Assembly: GCA_019118985.1 (NCBI GenBank)
Contig: DWXX01000135.1
Location: forward strand, 1-7,178
Direction of reading: 5' to 3'
DNA: 7,178 nucleotides
Source: Candidatus Faecalibacterium faecipullorum
GTDB lineage: Bacteria; Bacillota; Clostridia; Oscillospirales; Ruminococcaceae
The notes under the pieces are model-generated. The model ran no database searches, was not told where the DNA came from, and saw nothing but the letters and a program-made list of their open reading frames with translations. Position 1 is the stretch's first letter. The number at the start of each line of letters is the position of its first letter. Below, in pieces: positions 1 to 5,009 of the stretch. A program made the position numbers and the translations under genes.

Positions 1-121
1 GAAGGAAGAGGCCGGCCTGTCCAGCCGCTGCATGCCCTTTGAGCAGGAGCAGCTTTCGGACGTCTGCCCGATCTGCGGCAAGCCCGCCAAGACCATGGTC
101 TACTGGGGCGTAGCGTACTGA
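1..121 (+). CDS. proS: Prolyl-tRNA synthetase, C-terminal fragment
   Basis: This is the 3' end of a gene that begins left of the window; the reading frame starts at base 2 and stops at TGA 119-121. The 39 visible residues include SSRCMPFEQE, CPICGKPAK and a final MVYWGVAY. These match the C-terminal zinc-binding extension of the short, archaeal/eukaryal-type prolyl-tRNA synthetase, which ends in a conserved Tyr. The enzyme charges tRNA-Pro with proline in the cytoplasm. Three Cys are visible (one in SSRC, two in CPIC), as expected for a metal-binding knuckle. The catalytic class II core lies outside the window, so the call rests on the tail only. A terminator follows about 65 bases downstream, so this is the last gene of its transcript. 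Confidence 0.88.
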   Translation, partial: KEEAGLSSRCMPFEQEQLSDVCPICGKPAKTMVYWGVAY

Positions 122-173
122 GGCCCCCTCAGTCTCGCTGACGCTCGACAGCTCCCCCGCACGCGTGGGAGCC
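122..173. repeat. Palindrome-rich intergenic element, possibly a dispersed REP/BOX-like repeat
   Basis: Between the proS stop and the terminator lies non-coding DNA made largely of short inverted repeats. GCTG (137-140) pairs with CAGC (149-152). GCTCCC (151-156) pairs with GGGAGC (167-172), enclosing the palindrome ACGCGT (161-166). The style (CCCCCTCAGTCTCGCTGACG ... AGCTCCC ... GGGAGCC) resembles small dispersed palindromic elements that I recall from intergenic regions of Faecalibacterium-type genomes. Only one copy is in this window, so repetition cannot be shown from the sequence. Confidence 0.4.
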
Positions 174-185
174 AAGATGTATGAC

Positions 186-222
186 AAGACCCCCATCCCT
201 TTGCAGGGATGAGGGTCTTTTT
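186..222 (+). terminator. Intrinsic terminator after proS
   Basis: The left arm 186-200 pairs with 205-219 around the loop TTGC (201-204). It has 14 base pairs with one C/A mismatch (193/212), including AGACCC/GGGTCT and CATCCCT/AGGGATG. A run of five T (218-222) closes it on the plus strand. The stop codon of the convergent DUF3810 gene (222-224) touches the T-run, so the same hairpin probably also ends leftward transcription. On that strand the trailing sequence is only TTGTCAT, a weaker tail. Confidence 0.9.
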
Positions 223-1298
223 CAGTTTTGAGCGGCAGGCCAGAACGCCTCGACCAGCAAATCGACGCAGGCGCCGTAGCTCTGCATCCCCAGCTCCTGG
301 CCGTAGCTGTGGAGGAAGGCGTCGTAGACCGTCTCCCCCACCTCGCGGACCGGCCCCTCCCAGGAGGCCCAGTAGGCGTTGTTGGCGGCAAAGTCGGCCT
401 GGATGCCGGCAGGCAGGCTGGCCGAGAGGGCGGCCGCCGCCTCGGGGTCGGCACGCCAGAGGGCGTTGGACAGGTGCAGGTAGCCGTACAGCCAGCCCGA
501 GTAGACCCAGGCGTCCTTCCCGCTGGTGATGGACGCCAGGATGCCCACGAAGTTTGCCTCCTGCTCGGCGGCGACCCCGCGCTGATGGGCGTACTCATGG
601 GCGATGGTCACCGGCAGAAAGACGGCGGGGCAGTCGACGTTGAGGGTGCTCTCCCCGGTGAGGGGGCACAGATAGCCGGTAAAGCCCCAGGCGCTCATCA
701 GCTTGGAGTAGAAGGCGGGTTTGGCCCGCCGCTCGGGCCCGGCGAGGAAGGGCCACCGCGCTGTCAGCCCGTCGTACGCCCCCGCGGTGTCGGCCATGAT
801 CTCCCCCCGGCCGACCGCAAAGCAGCCCGTCTCGTCCCGGGGGACGGTATCCGCCAGGGCGGACGCCTGCCGCCCGAAGTAGGCCGCCACCGCCGTCAGC
901 TGTTCGGTGCTGACCGCCCCGTCGGTCATCCCGGCCTTCTCGGCAAAGGAGGCGGCGTAGTACTGGGTGCCCCAGAGGGCGCAGACCCCCACATAGCCCC
1001 ACAGCACCAGCACCGCCAGGTGCAGCCCCCAGGCCGCCAGGGCGGCGGGGCTGCCGTGGGCCGCCCGCCAGACCGCACGGCCCAGCAGCGCCAGCGCACC
1101 CAGGATCAGCAGGGTGGCCCCCGCCTCACAGACGCTGAAGGGCAGCGGGTCGCAGGCCGCGCCCAGGGCCCGCTTGACCGGCATGGAGACGCTGTCCACC
1201 CACCAGTCCATGGCGCGGCGGCTGCGGCGGGCCAGATCAAACAGCCCGAGGGCGGCCGCCGCCCCCGCAAGGCCGGCCAGCGCCGCCCGGTGGGCCAT
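222..1298 (-). CDS. DUF3810 family membrane-anchored putative zinc metalloprotease
   Basis: The 358-residue product has hydrophobic segments at about residues 5-20, 59-73 and 88-110, then a soluble domain. The domain carries HEYAH (234-238) followed by QRGVAAEQEANF. HExxH with a Glu nine residues after the second His (E247) is a gluzincin-like zinc site, and the H-Q-R-G...E-x-E-A-N context is the hallmark of DUF3810 (Pfam). The family is predicted to be membrane-bound peptidases; substrates are unknown. The start is uncertain. ATG 1298 has a GCAGGG motif 7 nt upstream and leaves 20 nt after the epimerase stop. A GTG at 1322 adds eight residues and overlaps that stop as GTGA, but has no SD. 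Either way the gene is co-transcribed with, and probably translationally coupled to, the upstream epimerase. It converges on proS. Confidence 0.85.
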   Translation of the reverse strand: MAHRAALAGLAGAAAALGLFDLARRSRRAMDWWVDSVSMPVKRALGAACDPLPFSVCEAGATLLILGALALLGRAVWRAAHGSPAALAAWGLHLAVLVLWGYVGVCALWGTQYYAASFAEKAGMTDGAVSTEQLTAVAAYFGRQASALADTVPRDETGCFAVGRGEIMADTAGAYDGLTARWPFLAGPERRAKPAFYSKLMSAWGFTGYLCPLTGESTLNVDCPAVFLPVTIAHEYAHQRGVAAEQEANFVGILASITSGKDAWVYSGWLYGYLHLSNALWRADPEAAAALSASLPAGIQADFAANNAYWASWEGPVREVGETVYDAFLHSYGQELGMQSYGACVDLLVEAFWPAAQN

Positions 1299-1318
1299 GA
1301 AAAAACCCTGCAGCCCCC

Positions 1319-2206
1319 TCACCGGTCAAAGGTGGTGGAGAGGGTGGTCTCCCACCTTTCGCCGGGGGCGAGGGTGGCGGCGGCGGCCCGCTTGCGCCAG
1401 GAGGGGCCGTCGGCTTCAGCTGCGGGCAGGCTGTGCCAGGGCTCGATGCAGACAAAGCGGATGGTCTCGGTCCGGGCGCTCCAGATCAGGGTGTAGGGGT
1501 AGCCGGCGATGTTGCAGGTGATGTTGCGGCCGGTGTCCTTCTCATAGATGCCGAGGGTCTCGCTGCGCAGCCCTGCCATGCAGAAGCTGTCGCTGTCGAA
1601 CATGTGGTCCTCCAGCTGGATGGCGGCGGCGTTCTTCCACTGGTAGTAGCACCTGCCGCTCAGCAGGCCGTTGGGCCGTGCGTCCAGGATGACCGGGCTC
1701 TCGGGCCGGTCGAAGCGGAACTCGTAGTCGGCGGTGGTGTGGGCGTCGTCGAAGGGGACGGCAAAGGCCGGGTGGTACCCGATGCCGAACTGCAGGGGCT
1801 CGGCCGCGCCGGCCGGGTTCTCCACCGTCAGGGTGTGGTGGACCGTCCTGCCCTCCAGCCGGAAGGTGCTGGTCAGCACAAAGTCGTAGGGGAAGCGGCT
1901 TGCCTTGATCTCCTCGTCGGCGCGCAGTTCCAGCCGGATGCAGTCCGGCCCGGCGTCCAGCAGGGTGTGCTCAAGGTCCCGGGCAAAGCCGTGCTGCCCG
2001 CCCTTGTAGCTCTTGCCGGCGTGGGTCAGGATGCCCCCCGCCAGCTTGCCCGTCCAGGGGAAGAGGATGGGCGCGTGCCGCCCCCAGACCGATTTGTCCC
2101 CCTGCCAGAGCATCTCCTGGCCGGCGGCGTTCCTGACGCTGACCGCCTCAGCCCCGTGGGTGTCCACCGTCAGGGTCAGGGATTCATTTTGGATGGTTGC
2201 CTGCAT
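1319..2206 (-). CDS. Aldose 1-epimerase family protein (LacX-like)
   Basis: The 295-residue product is about the usual length for the family (COG2017, galactose mutarotase-like beta-sandwich) and is cytoplasmic, with no signal peptide. These enzymes interconvert alpha and beta anomers of hexoses. Visible signatures are HGAEAVSV near the N-terminus, WGRHAPILFP (41-50), QHGFARD (71-77, His72), GYHPAF (143-148, His145) and CIEPWHSL (253-260). E255 sits where the family's catalytic base is found. The subgroup resembles LacX rather than classical GalM, so the true sugar substrate is open. ATG 2206 is chosen because AGGAGG (2220-2215) lies 8 nt upstream. The frame stays open upstream to 2272, but the promoter lies there. 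It is the first gene of a two-gene operon with the DUF3810 protein. Confidence 0.9.
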   Translation of the reverse strand: MQATIQNESLTLTVDTHGAEAVSVRNAAGQEMLWQGDKSVWGRHAPILFPWTGKLAGGILTHAGKSYKGGQHGFARDLEHTLLDAGPDCIRLELRADEEIKASRFPYDFVLTSTFRLEGRTVHHTLTVENPAGAAEPLQFGIGYHPAFAVPFDDAHTTADYEFRFDRPESPVILDARPNGLLSGRCYYQWKNAAAIQLEDHMFDSDSFCMAGLRSETLGIYEKDTGRNITCNIAGYPYTLIWSARTETIRFVCIEPWHSLPAAEADGPSWRKRAAAATLAPGERWETTLSTTFDR

Positions 2207-2214
2207 GGGATAAG

Positions 2215-2220
2215 CCTCCT
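2215..2220 (-). promoter_or_regulatory. Ribosome binding site fixing the epimerase start
   Basis: A perfect AGGAGG on the minus strand, 8 nt before ATG 2206, decides between this start and the longer open frame. Confidence 0.85.
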
Positions 2221-2237
2221 TTTGGTTTTGTGCTTTA

Positions 2238-2266
2238 AGTATACTCCACCCGGGGGCAAATGTCAC
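2238..2266 (-). promoter_or_regulatory. Promoter of the epimerase-DUF3810 operon
   Basis: On the minus strand, -35 GTGACA (2266-2261; 5 of 6 to TTGACA) and -10 TATACT (2243-2238; 5 of 6 to TATAAT) are separated by exactly 17 nt. The predicted start site is near 2231, giving a leader of about 25 nt that contains the AGGAGG. The -35 box begins four bases after the T-run of the preceding gene's terminator. Confidence 0.8.
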
Positions 2267-2270
2267 GAAC

Positions 2271-2302
2271 AAAAACCGCCGCCCCTCAAAACAGGGCGGC
2301 GG
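2271..2302 (-). terminator. Intrinsic terminator after the ricin-domain gene
   Basis: On the minus strand CCGCCGCCC (2302-2294) pairs perfectly with GGGCGGCGG (2284-2276) around a 9-nt loop, followed by TTTTT (2275-2271). It begins 12 nt after the stop codon of the ricin-domain gene and insulates it from the epimerase promoter. Confidence 0.92.
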
Positions 2303-2314
2303 ATGGCGGTCGGT

Positions 2315-3211
2315 TTACTGCTCGGCCTTCTTGGCGCGGGTACGGCGGGCCGGCTTTTCCTCTGCAGCGGGTGCAGCGAGGGCGGCTTCTGCTTCAGCGG
2401 CGGCCTTTTTGGTGCGGGCGGCCCGCTTTTTGGGCGCCTCGGCCTCGGCGGCGGGCTCAGCCGCCTTCTTGGTGCGGCAGGCGCGACGTTTGGGCTTTTC
2501 CTCGGCGGCGGGGGCTTCGTCTTTGGCTTTCTCAGCGGCGGGGGCCTCGGCCTTCACCGTCTCGGCGGGGGCTGCGGCGGCGCTGTCGGCCTTCTTGGCG
2601 CGGGTGCGGCGGGCCGGCTTTTCCTCTGCTGCGGGGGCGGCGGGCTCTTCGGCCTTGGTCTCCTCAGCAGGGGCAGGGGCGGGAGCCTCGGCCTTGACCT
2701 GTTCCGCAGGGGCGGTCTCAGCGGCCGGGGCGGCGGGCTCTTCGGCCTTGCGGTCCTTCACCGCGCGGATGGTCCACAGCTGGTCGGCGCCGGGGCTCTC
2801 CTGCCAGATCTGCAGGATGGCGCCCTCCGCGCTGCCGATGCCCACCGTGTCCAGGCACTTGCCGCTGGCCCACTGGCTGACGATCCGCACCGTGCCGTCG
2901 TTGACCGGCAGCAGCGTCCAGACCTGGCTGCTGCCCAGCACGTCGTCCCACAGGTGCAGCCAGGTGCCGTTGTCGGTGCCGGCCATCATCAGGTCGATCA
3001 CCTTGCCGTTGGCCCGGCAGTGGATGCGGTAGCTGTTCTCCCCCACCCGGTCAAAGAGCCATTCCTGCTCGGGCTTGCGCTCATACCTGGCCAGGCGCAG
3101 CTCGGCGGCGCCGTCCTCTTTGGCGCCGGTGTAGCTGACCACATAGCCGGTCGCCGCAGCGATGGTATAGGCGCGGCCCGCTTCGATCAGGGTCTGTTCG
3201 ACAGTTCTCAT
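2315..3211 (-). CDS. Ricin-type beta-trefoil domain protein with histone H1-like Ala/Lys/Pro tail
   Basis: The 298-residue product has two parts. Residues about 1-150 look like a ricin B-type (CBM13-like) beta-trefoil, with three Q-x-W motifs: QEW 49-51, QVW 96-98 and QLW 144-146. Their spacing of 46-48 residues fits the three trefoil lobes. Residues about 153-298 are low complexity (Ala, Glu, Pro, Lys) with four basic patches: KPARRTRAKKA at 198 and 286, KPKRRACRTKKA at 239, and PKKRAARTKKA at 260. The acidic/Ala linkers and regularly spaced basic blocks resemble bacterial histone H1-like tails. There is no signal peptide or transmembrane segment, so it is probably cytoplasmic, which is unusual for a lectin fold. 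Its function is unknown; nucleic acid or polyanion binding by the tail is an inference. ATG 3211 is chosen because GGAGGG lies 7 nt upstream. It is a single-gene unit with its own promoter and terminator. Confidence 0.8.
   Translation of the reverse strand: MRTVEQTLIEAGRAYTIAAATGYVVSYTGAKEDGAAELRLARYERKPEQEWLFDRVGENSYRIHCRANGKVIDLMMAGTDNGTWLHLWDDVLGSSQVWTLLPVNDGTVRIVSQWASGKCLDTVGIGSAEGAILQIWQESPGADQLWTIRAVKDRKAEEPAAPAAETAPAEQVKAEAPAPAPAEETKAEEPAAPAAEEKPARRTRAKKADSAAAAPAETVKAEAPAAEKAKDEAPAAEEKPKRRACRTKKAAEPAAEAEAPKKRAARTKKAAAEAEAALAAPAAEEKPARRTRAKKAEQ
2322..2371. repeat. In-gene direct repeat, copy 1 (KPARRTRAKK tail block)
   Basis: This 50-bp segment is repeated at 2586-2635, 264 bases (88 codons) away and in frame, with two mismatches seen by eye (2342 and 2366 against 2606 and 2630). 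It encodes the last basic block of the ricin-domain protein's tail. Confidence 0.85.
2586..2635. repeat. In-gene direct repeat, copy 2 (KPARRTRAKK tail block)
   Basis: This is the partner of 2322-2371 and encodes the first basic block of the tail. Near-identity at the nucleotide level suggests recent internal duplication or ongoing recombination in the tail. Confidence 0.85.
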
Positions 3212-3261
3212 ACTGTATCCCTCCATAGAAATCTTGTTTCAAAAAACGCACCCATCCCCAT
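3208..3261 (-). CDS. Possible 17-residue leader peptide overlapping the ricin-domain gene
   Basis: From ATG 3261 a short frame encodes MGMGAFFETRFLWRDTV. Its TGA stop (3210-3208) overlaps the ATG of the ricin-domain gene as ATGA. AAGGAG (3278-3273) lies 11 nt upstream of the ATG, a long but usable spacing. The frame reads through the terminator-like hairpin at 3241-3268, with its start codon at the loop/stem junction, and contains the SD of the next gene. This arrangement would allow translational coupling or attenuation. The peptide has no recognised family and shows no run of one amino acid typical of biosynthetic attenuators. It could be chance. Confidence 0.4.
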   Translation of the reverse strand: MGMGAFFETRFLWRDTV

Positions 3262-3268
3262 GGGTACG
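3241..3268 (-). terminator. Terminator-like hairpin in the 5' leader of the ricin-domain gene (attenuator candidate)
   Basis: On the minus strand CGTACCCAT (3268-3260) pairs with ATGGGTGCG (3255-3247), giving nine pairs including one G-U around a GGGG loop (3259-3256). TTTTTT (3246-3241) follows. This is a good intrinsic terminator, but it lies downstream of the promoter at 3289-3317 and upstream of the coding start at 3211. It may attenuate transcription, and it may also stop read-through from the MATE gene, for which I see no other terminator. Confidence 0.7.
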
Positions 3269-3288
3269 GTATCTCCTTGCTTGGTGGA

Positions 3289-3317
3289 ATTATACCACCC
3301 ATCGTGTTTTTTCACAA
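3289..3317 (-). promoter_or_regulatory. Promoter of the ricin-domain gene
   Basis: On the minus strand, -35 TTGTGA (3317-3312) and a perfect -10 TATAAT (3294-3289) are 17 nt apart, with TGG just before the -10. The start site should be near 3282, leaving a leader of about 70 nt that includes the short frame and the hairpin. No other gene-like feature is visible between here and the MATE stop at 3404. Confidence 0.85.
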
Positions 3318-3403
3318 GTGCAGCGCCCCGGTTTTGTCGGCTTGCACAAAAGGTATGGGCACGCATCAGGATTTTTAGGTTTTTCGGGCGGCAAAACAGG
3401 GGT

Positions 3404-4792
3404 TTATTCCGGTTCCTCGCCGGCCTGCACCCGGGCCTCCATCCGGTCCAGCTCATTCAAAAACTGCCACAGAAAGGGCACCGCCACCAGAAAGCTCAGC
3501 GCGTCGGCGATGGGCTGGCTGTACTGCACCCCCGCCAGGCCCCACACCTGCGGCAGGACCAGCACCAGCGGGATGAAGAAGATCCCCTGCCGGCAGCAGG
3601 CCAGCAGGGTGGCCCGCCCCGCCTTGCCCACGCTCTGGAACAGCATGTTGGAGCAGGTCATCACCGGCTGCAGCAGGGTGGCGGCGCACTGCCACCGGAA
3701 GGCCGGCAGGGCGATGGCGGTCACCGCGTCGTCGTCGCGGAAGAGGCGGACCAGCGCCTCGCCGTTCAGAAAGCTGACGACCAGCAATGCGGTCAGCAGA
3801 ACGAAGCTGGCCTGCATGGTGAAGATGCAGGCCGCCCGCACCCGGTGGAACTTGCGCGCCCCGTAGTTGTAGGACGCCACCGGCTGGAAGCCCTGCCCCA
3901 CCCCCAGCGCCACCGACATCAGGAACTGGAAGATGCGGGAGACGATGCTCATGGCGGCCACCGCGGCGTCCCCGTAGCTGCGGGCGGCGACGTTCAGCAT
4001 CATGCTGGCAAAGCTGGCCAGCCCCTGCCGGCCGAAGCTGGGCATGCCGGTGGTGAGGATGGTGCCAAGGTCCCGCGCGCGGCGGGTGTAAAAGCGGATG
4101 GACAGACGGCTGACCGTCTTGCCCCGCAGGTACATGGACAGCAGGATACCAAAGCTGACCACCTGGCTCAGCCCGGTGGCAAGCCCCGCGCCCCCGGTGC
4201 CCATCCCGAAGCCGAAGATAAAGACCGGGTCCAGCACCATATTCAGCACGCCGCCGGTGACAAGGCCGACCATGGCGAAACTCGCCTTGCCCTCATAGCG
4301 CAGGATGTTGTTCATCACAAGGCTGGACATCATAAAGGGGGCGGCCAGCAGGATGTAAAAGGCGTACGCCCTAGCGTGGGGCAGGATGGTCTCGGTGCTG
4401 CCCAGCAGCCGCATCAGCGGGGTCAGCCCCAGCACGCCCCCCGCGCCCAGCAGCGCGCCCACCCCGATGGCGGTGAAAAAGCTGGTGGAGGCAAAGCGGG
4501 AGGCGGTGTGGGCGTCCCCGCTGCCCAGACTGCGGCTGATGACGCTGCCCGCGCCGTGCCCCAGCATGAAGCCCACCGCCTGGATGACCGCCATCAGGCT
4601 GGACACCACCCCCACCGCGCCCGACGCGCTGGTGGACAGCTGCCCCACAAAGAAGGTGTCGGCCAGGTTATAGATGCTGGTGATGAGCATACTGAGGATG
4701 GTGGGCACCGCCAGGCCCATCACCAGTTTGGGGATGGGGGTGCCGGTCATCTTTTCGTACTGTGCCCGCTGGGCGCTTGACTGTTCTGACAT
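3404..4792 (-). CDS. MATE family multidrug/metabolite efflux transporter
   Basis: The 462-residue product matches the usual MATE length (about 450) with roughly twelve hydrophobic segments. These inner-membrane antiporters expel cationic drugs or metabolites in exchange for Na+ or H+. The N-terminal signature is clear: KMTGTPIPKL (14-23), then P30...SIYNLADTFFVGQL (39-52), the region carrying the conserved Asp (D45). The C-terminal half shows NMLFQSVGKAGRATLL, the matching second-half motif. It belongs to the NorM/DinF-like bacterial superfamily; the substrate cannot be read from sequence. ATG 4792 gives an MSE... start typical of relatives, but its SD is poor. A GTG at 4804 has GGGGG 6 nt upstream and adds four residues; M15 is a less likely start. 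It is transcribed divergently from the znuA-like gene. Confidence 0.93.
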   Translation of the reverse strand: MSEQSSAQRAQYEKMTGTPIPKLVMGLAVPTILSMLITSIYNLADTFFVGQLSTSASGAVGVVSSLMAVIQAVGFMLGHGAGSVISRSLGSGDAHTASRFASTSFFTAIGVGALLGAGGVLGLTPLMRLLGSTETILPHARAYAFYILLAAPFMMSSLVMNNILRYEGKASFAMVGLVTGGVLNMVLDPVFIFGFGMGTGGAGLATGLSQVVSFGILLSMYLRGKTVSRLSIRFYTRRARDLGTILTTGMPSFGRQGLASFASMMLNVAARSYGDAAVAAMSIVSRIFQFLMSVALGVGQGFQPVASYNYGARKFHRVRAACIFTMQASFVLLTALLVVSFLNGEALVRLFRDDDAVTAIALPAFRWQCAATLLQPVMTCSNMLFQSVGKAGRATLLACCRQGIFFIPLVLVLPQVWGLAGVQYSQPIADALSFLVAVPFLWQFLNELDRMEARVQAGEEPE

Positions 4793-4847
4793 GGTCTGCC
4801 ACACTTTCTACCCCCGCCGGGGCCGTACTTTGCAATTCTTTTATATA

Positions 4848-4876
4848 AGTATACAGCAGCCCACGGCTTTTGTCGA
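4848..4876 (-). promoter_or_regulatory. Promoter of the MATE gene
   Basis: On the minus strand, -35 TCGACA (4876-4871; 5 of 6) and -10 TATACT (4853-4848; 5 of 6) are 17 nt apart. Only 11 bases separate its -35 from the -35 of the divergent rightward promoter, so the two are back to back. A TTGCAA lies downstream of the -10 (4835-4830), close to the expected start site. Confidence 0.75.
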
Positions 4877-4880
4877 GAGG

Positions 4881-4900
4881 CTGCCCCTTGACAAGGGCAG
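4881..4900. promoter_or_regulatory. Imperfect palindrome over the rightward -35 box
   Basis: CTGCCCCTTGACAAGGGCAG is an inverted repeat with one extra C in the left arm. It covers the -35 TTGACA (4888-4893) of the znuA-like promoter and sits 4 bp from the MATE -35. The position suits a regulator acting on both divergent promoters, but no known operator consensus is matched. Confidence 0.4.
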
Positions 4901-4916
4901 GGGGGCTGAGTATAAT
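4888..4916 (+). promoter_or_regulatory. Perfect-consensus promoter of the metal ABC operon
   Basis: TTGACA (4888-4893), 17 nt, TATAAT (4911-4916) is a full match to the housekeeping sigma consensus. The start site is predicted near 4923, about 87 nt before the ATG. A promoter this strong on an uptake operon suggests control mainly by repression. Confidence 0.93.
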
Positions 4917-4939
4917 AATTTGCAGTCAAGTTGCAAATT
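4917..4939. promoter_or_regulatory. Inverted repeat at the start site, candidate metalloregulator operator
   Basis: AATTTGC (4917-4923) and GCAAATT (4933-4939) are perfect 7-bp inverted arms separated by 9 nt, beginning right after the -10 box. A protein bound here would block transcription initiation. The operon encodes a zinc-type importer, so a Zur, AdcR or other metal-dependent repressor is the natural guess. However, the arms do not match the Bacillus Zur or streptococcal AdcR consensus that I know. Confidence 0.55.
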
Positions 4940-4940
4940 C

Positions 4941-4998
4941 GCGGCGGGCGGGCCCTGCGGGGCGGCCTGCCGCTCGTTTTGCGCGGGGTCGCCCGCGC
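4941..4998 (+). promoter_or_regulatory. GC-rich 5' leader with two hairpins before the znuA-like gene
   Basis: Hairpin 1: GCGGCGGG (4941-4948) pairs with CCTGCCGC (4966-4973), eight pairs with one G-U, followed by TCGTTTT; this is a weak terminator-like shape. Hairpin 2: GCGCGGG (4981-4987) pairs perfectly with CCCGCGC (4992-4998) around GTCG, ending one base before the GGAGG at 5000-5004. They could affect termination or ribosome access. No known riboswitch was recognised. Confidence 0.4.
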
Positions 4999-5009
4999 CG
5001 GAGGTCTGT

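Noticed and set aside
228..1496. A 422-codon plus-strand frame antisense to the DUF3810 gene
   Set aside because: It is a shadow of a gene with a clear zinc-protease motif, has no SD or family resemblance, and begins beside the proS terminator.
2207..2272. An N-terminal extension of the epimerase to 2272
   Set aside because: It covers the promoter and SD of the gene. The AGGAGG is correctly placed only for ATG 2206.
2331..3032. A CRISPR-like or tandem repeat array suggested by the recurring GC-rich blocks
   Set aside because: The blocks are irregularly spaced, keep one reading frame and encode the Ala/Lys/Pro tail. There are no constant repeats with unique spacers.
3282..3403. A riboswitch or small RNA in the gap between the MATE and ricin-domain genes
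   Set aside because: Only about 15 nt lie between the expected start site and the hairpin, too little for an aptamer. Upstream of the promoter I see no stable fold with a T-run.
1433..4780. A 1115-codon open frame on the plus strand spanning the epimerase, ricin-domain and MATE genes
   Set aside because: It lies antisense to three well-supported genes and crosses their terminators and promoters. Its composition (Gly, Ala, His, Gln, Arg rich) is typical of a stop-poor shadow frame in GC-rich DNA, and it has no recognisable domain.
4674..5009. An upstream extension of the znuA-like frame to an ATG at 4674
   Set aside because: It would overlap the MATE gene and its promoter and place a normal lipoprotein signal peptide internally. 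ATG 5010 has the GGAGG and the signal sequence.
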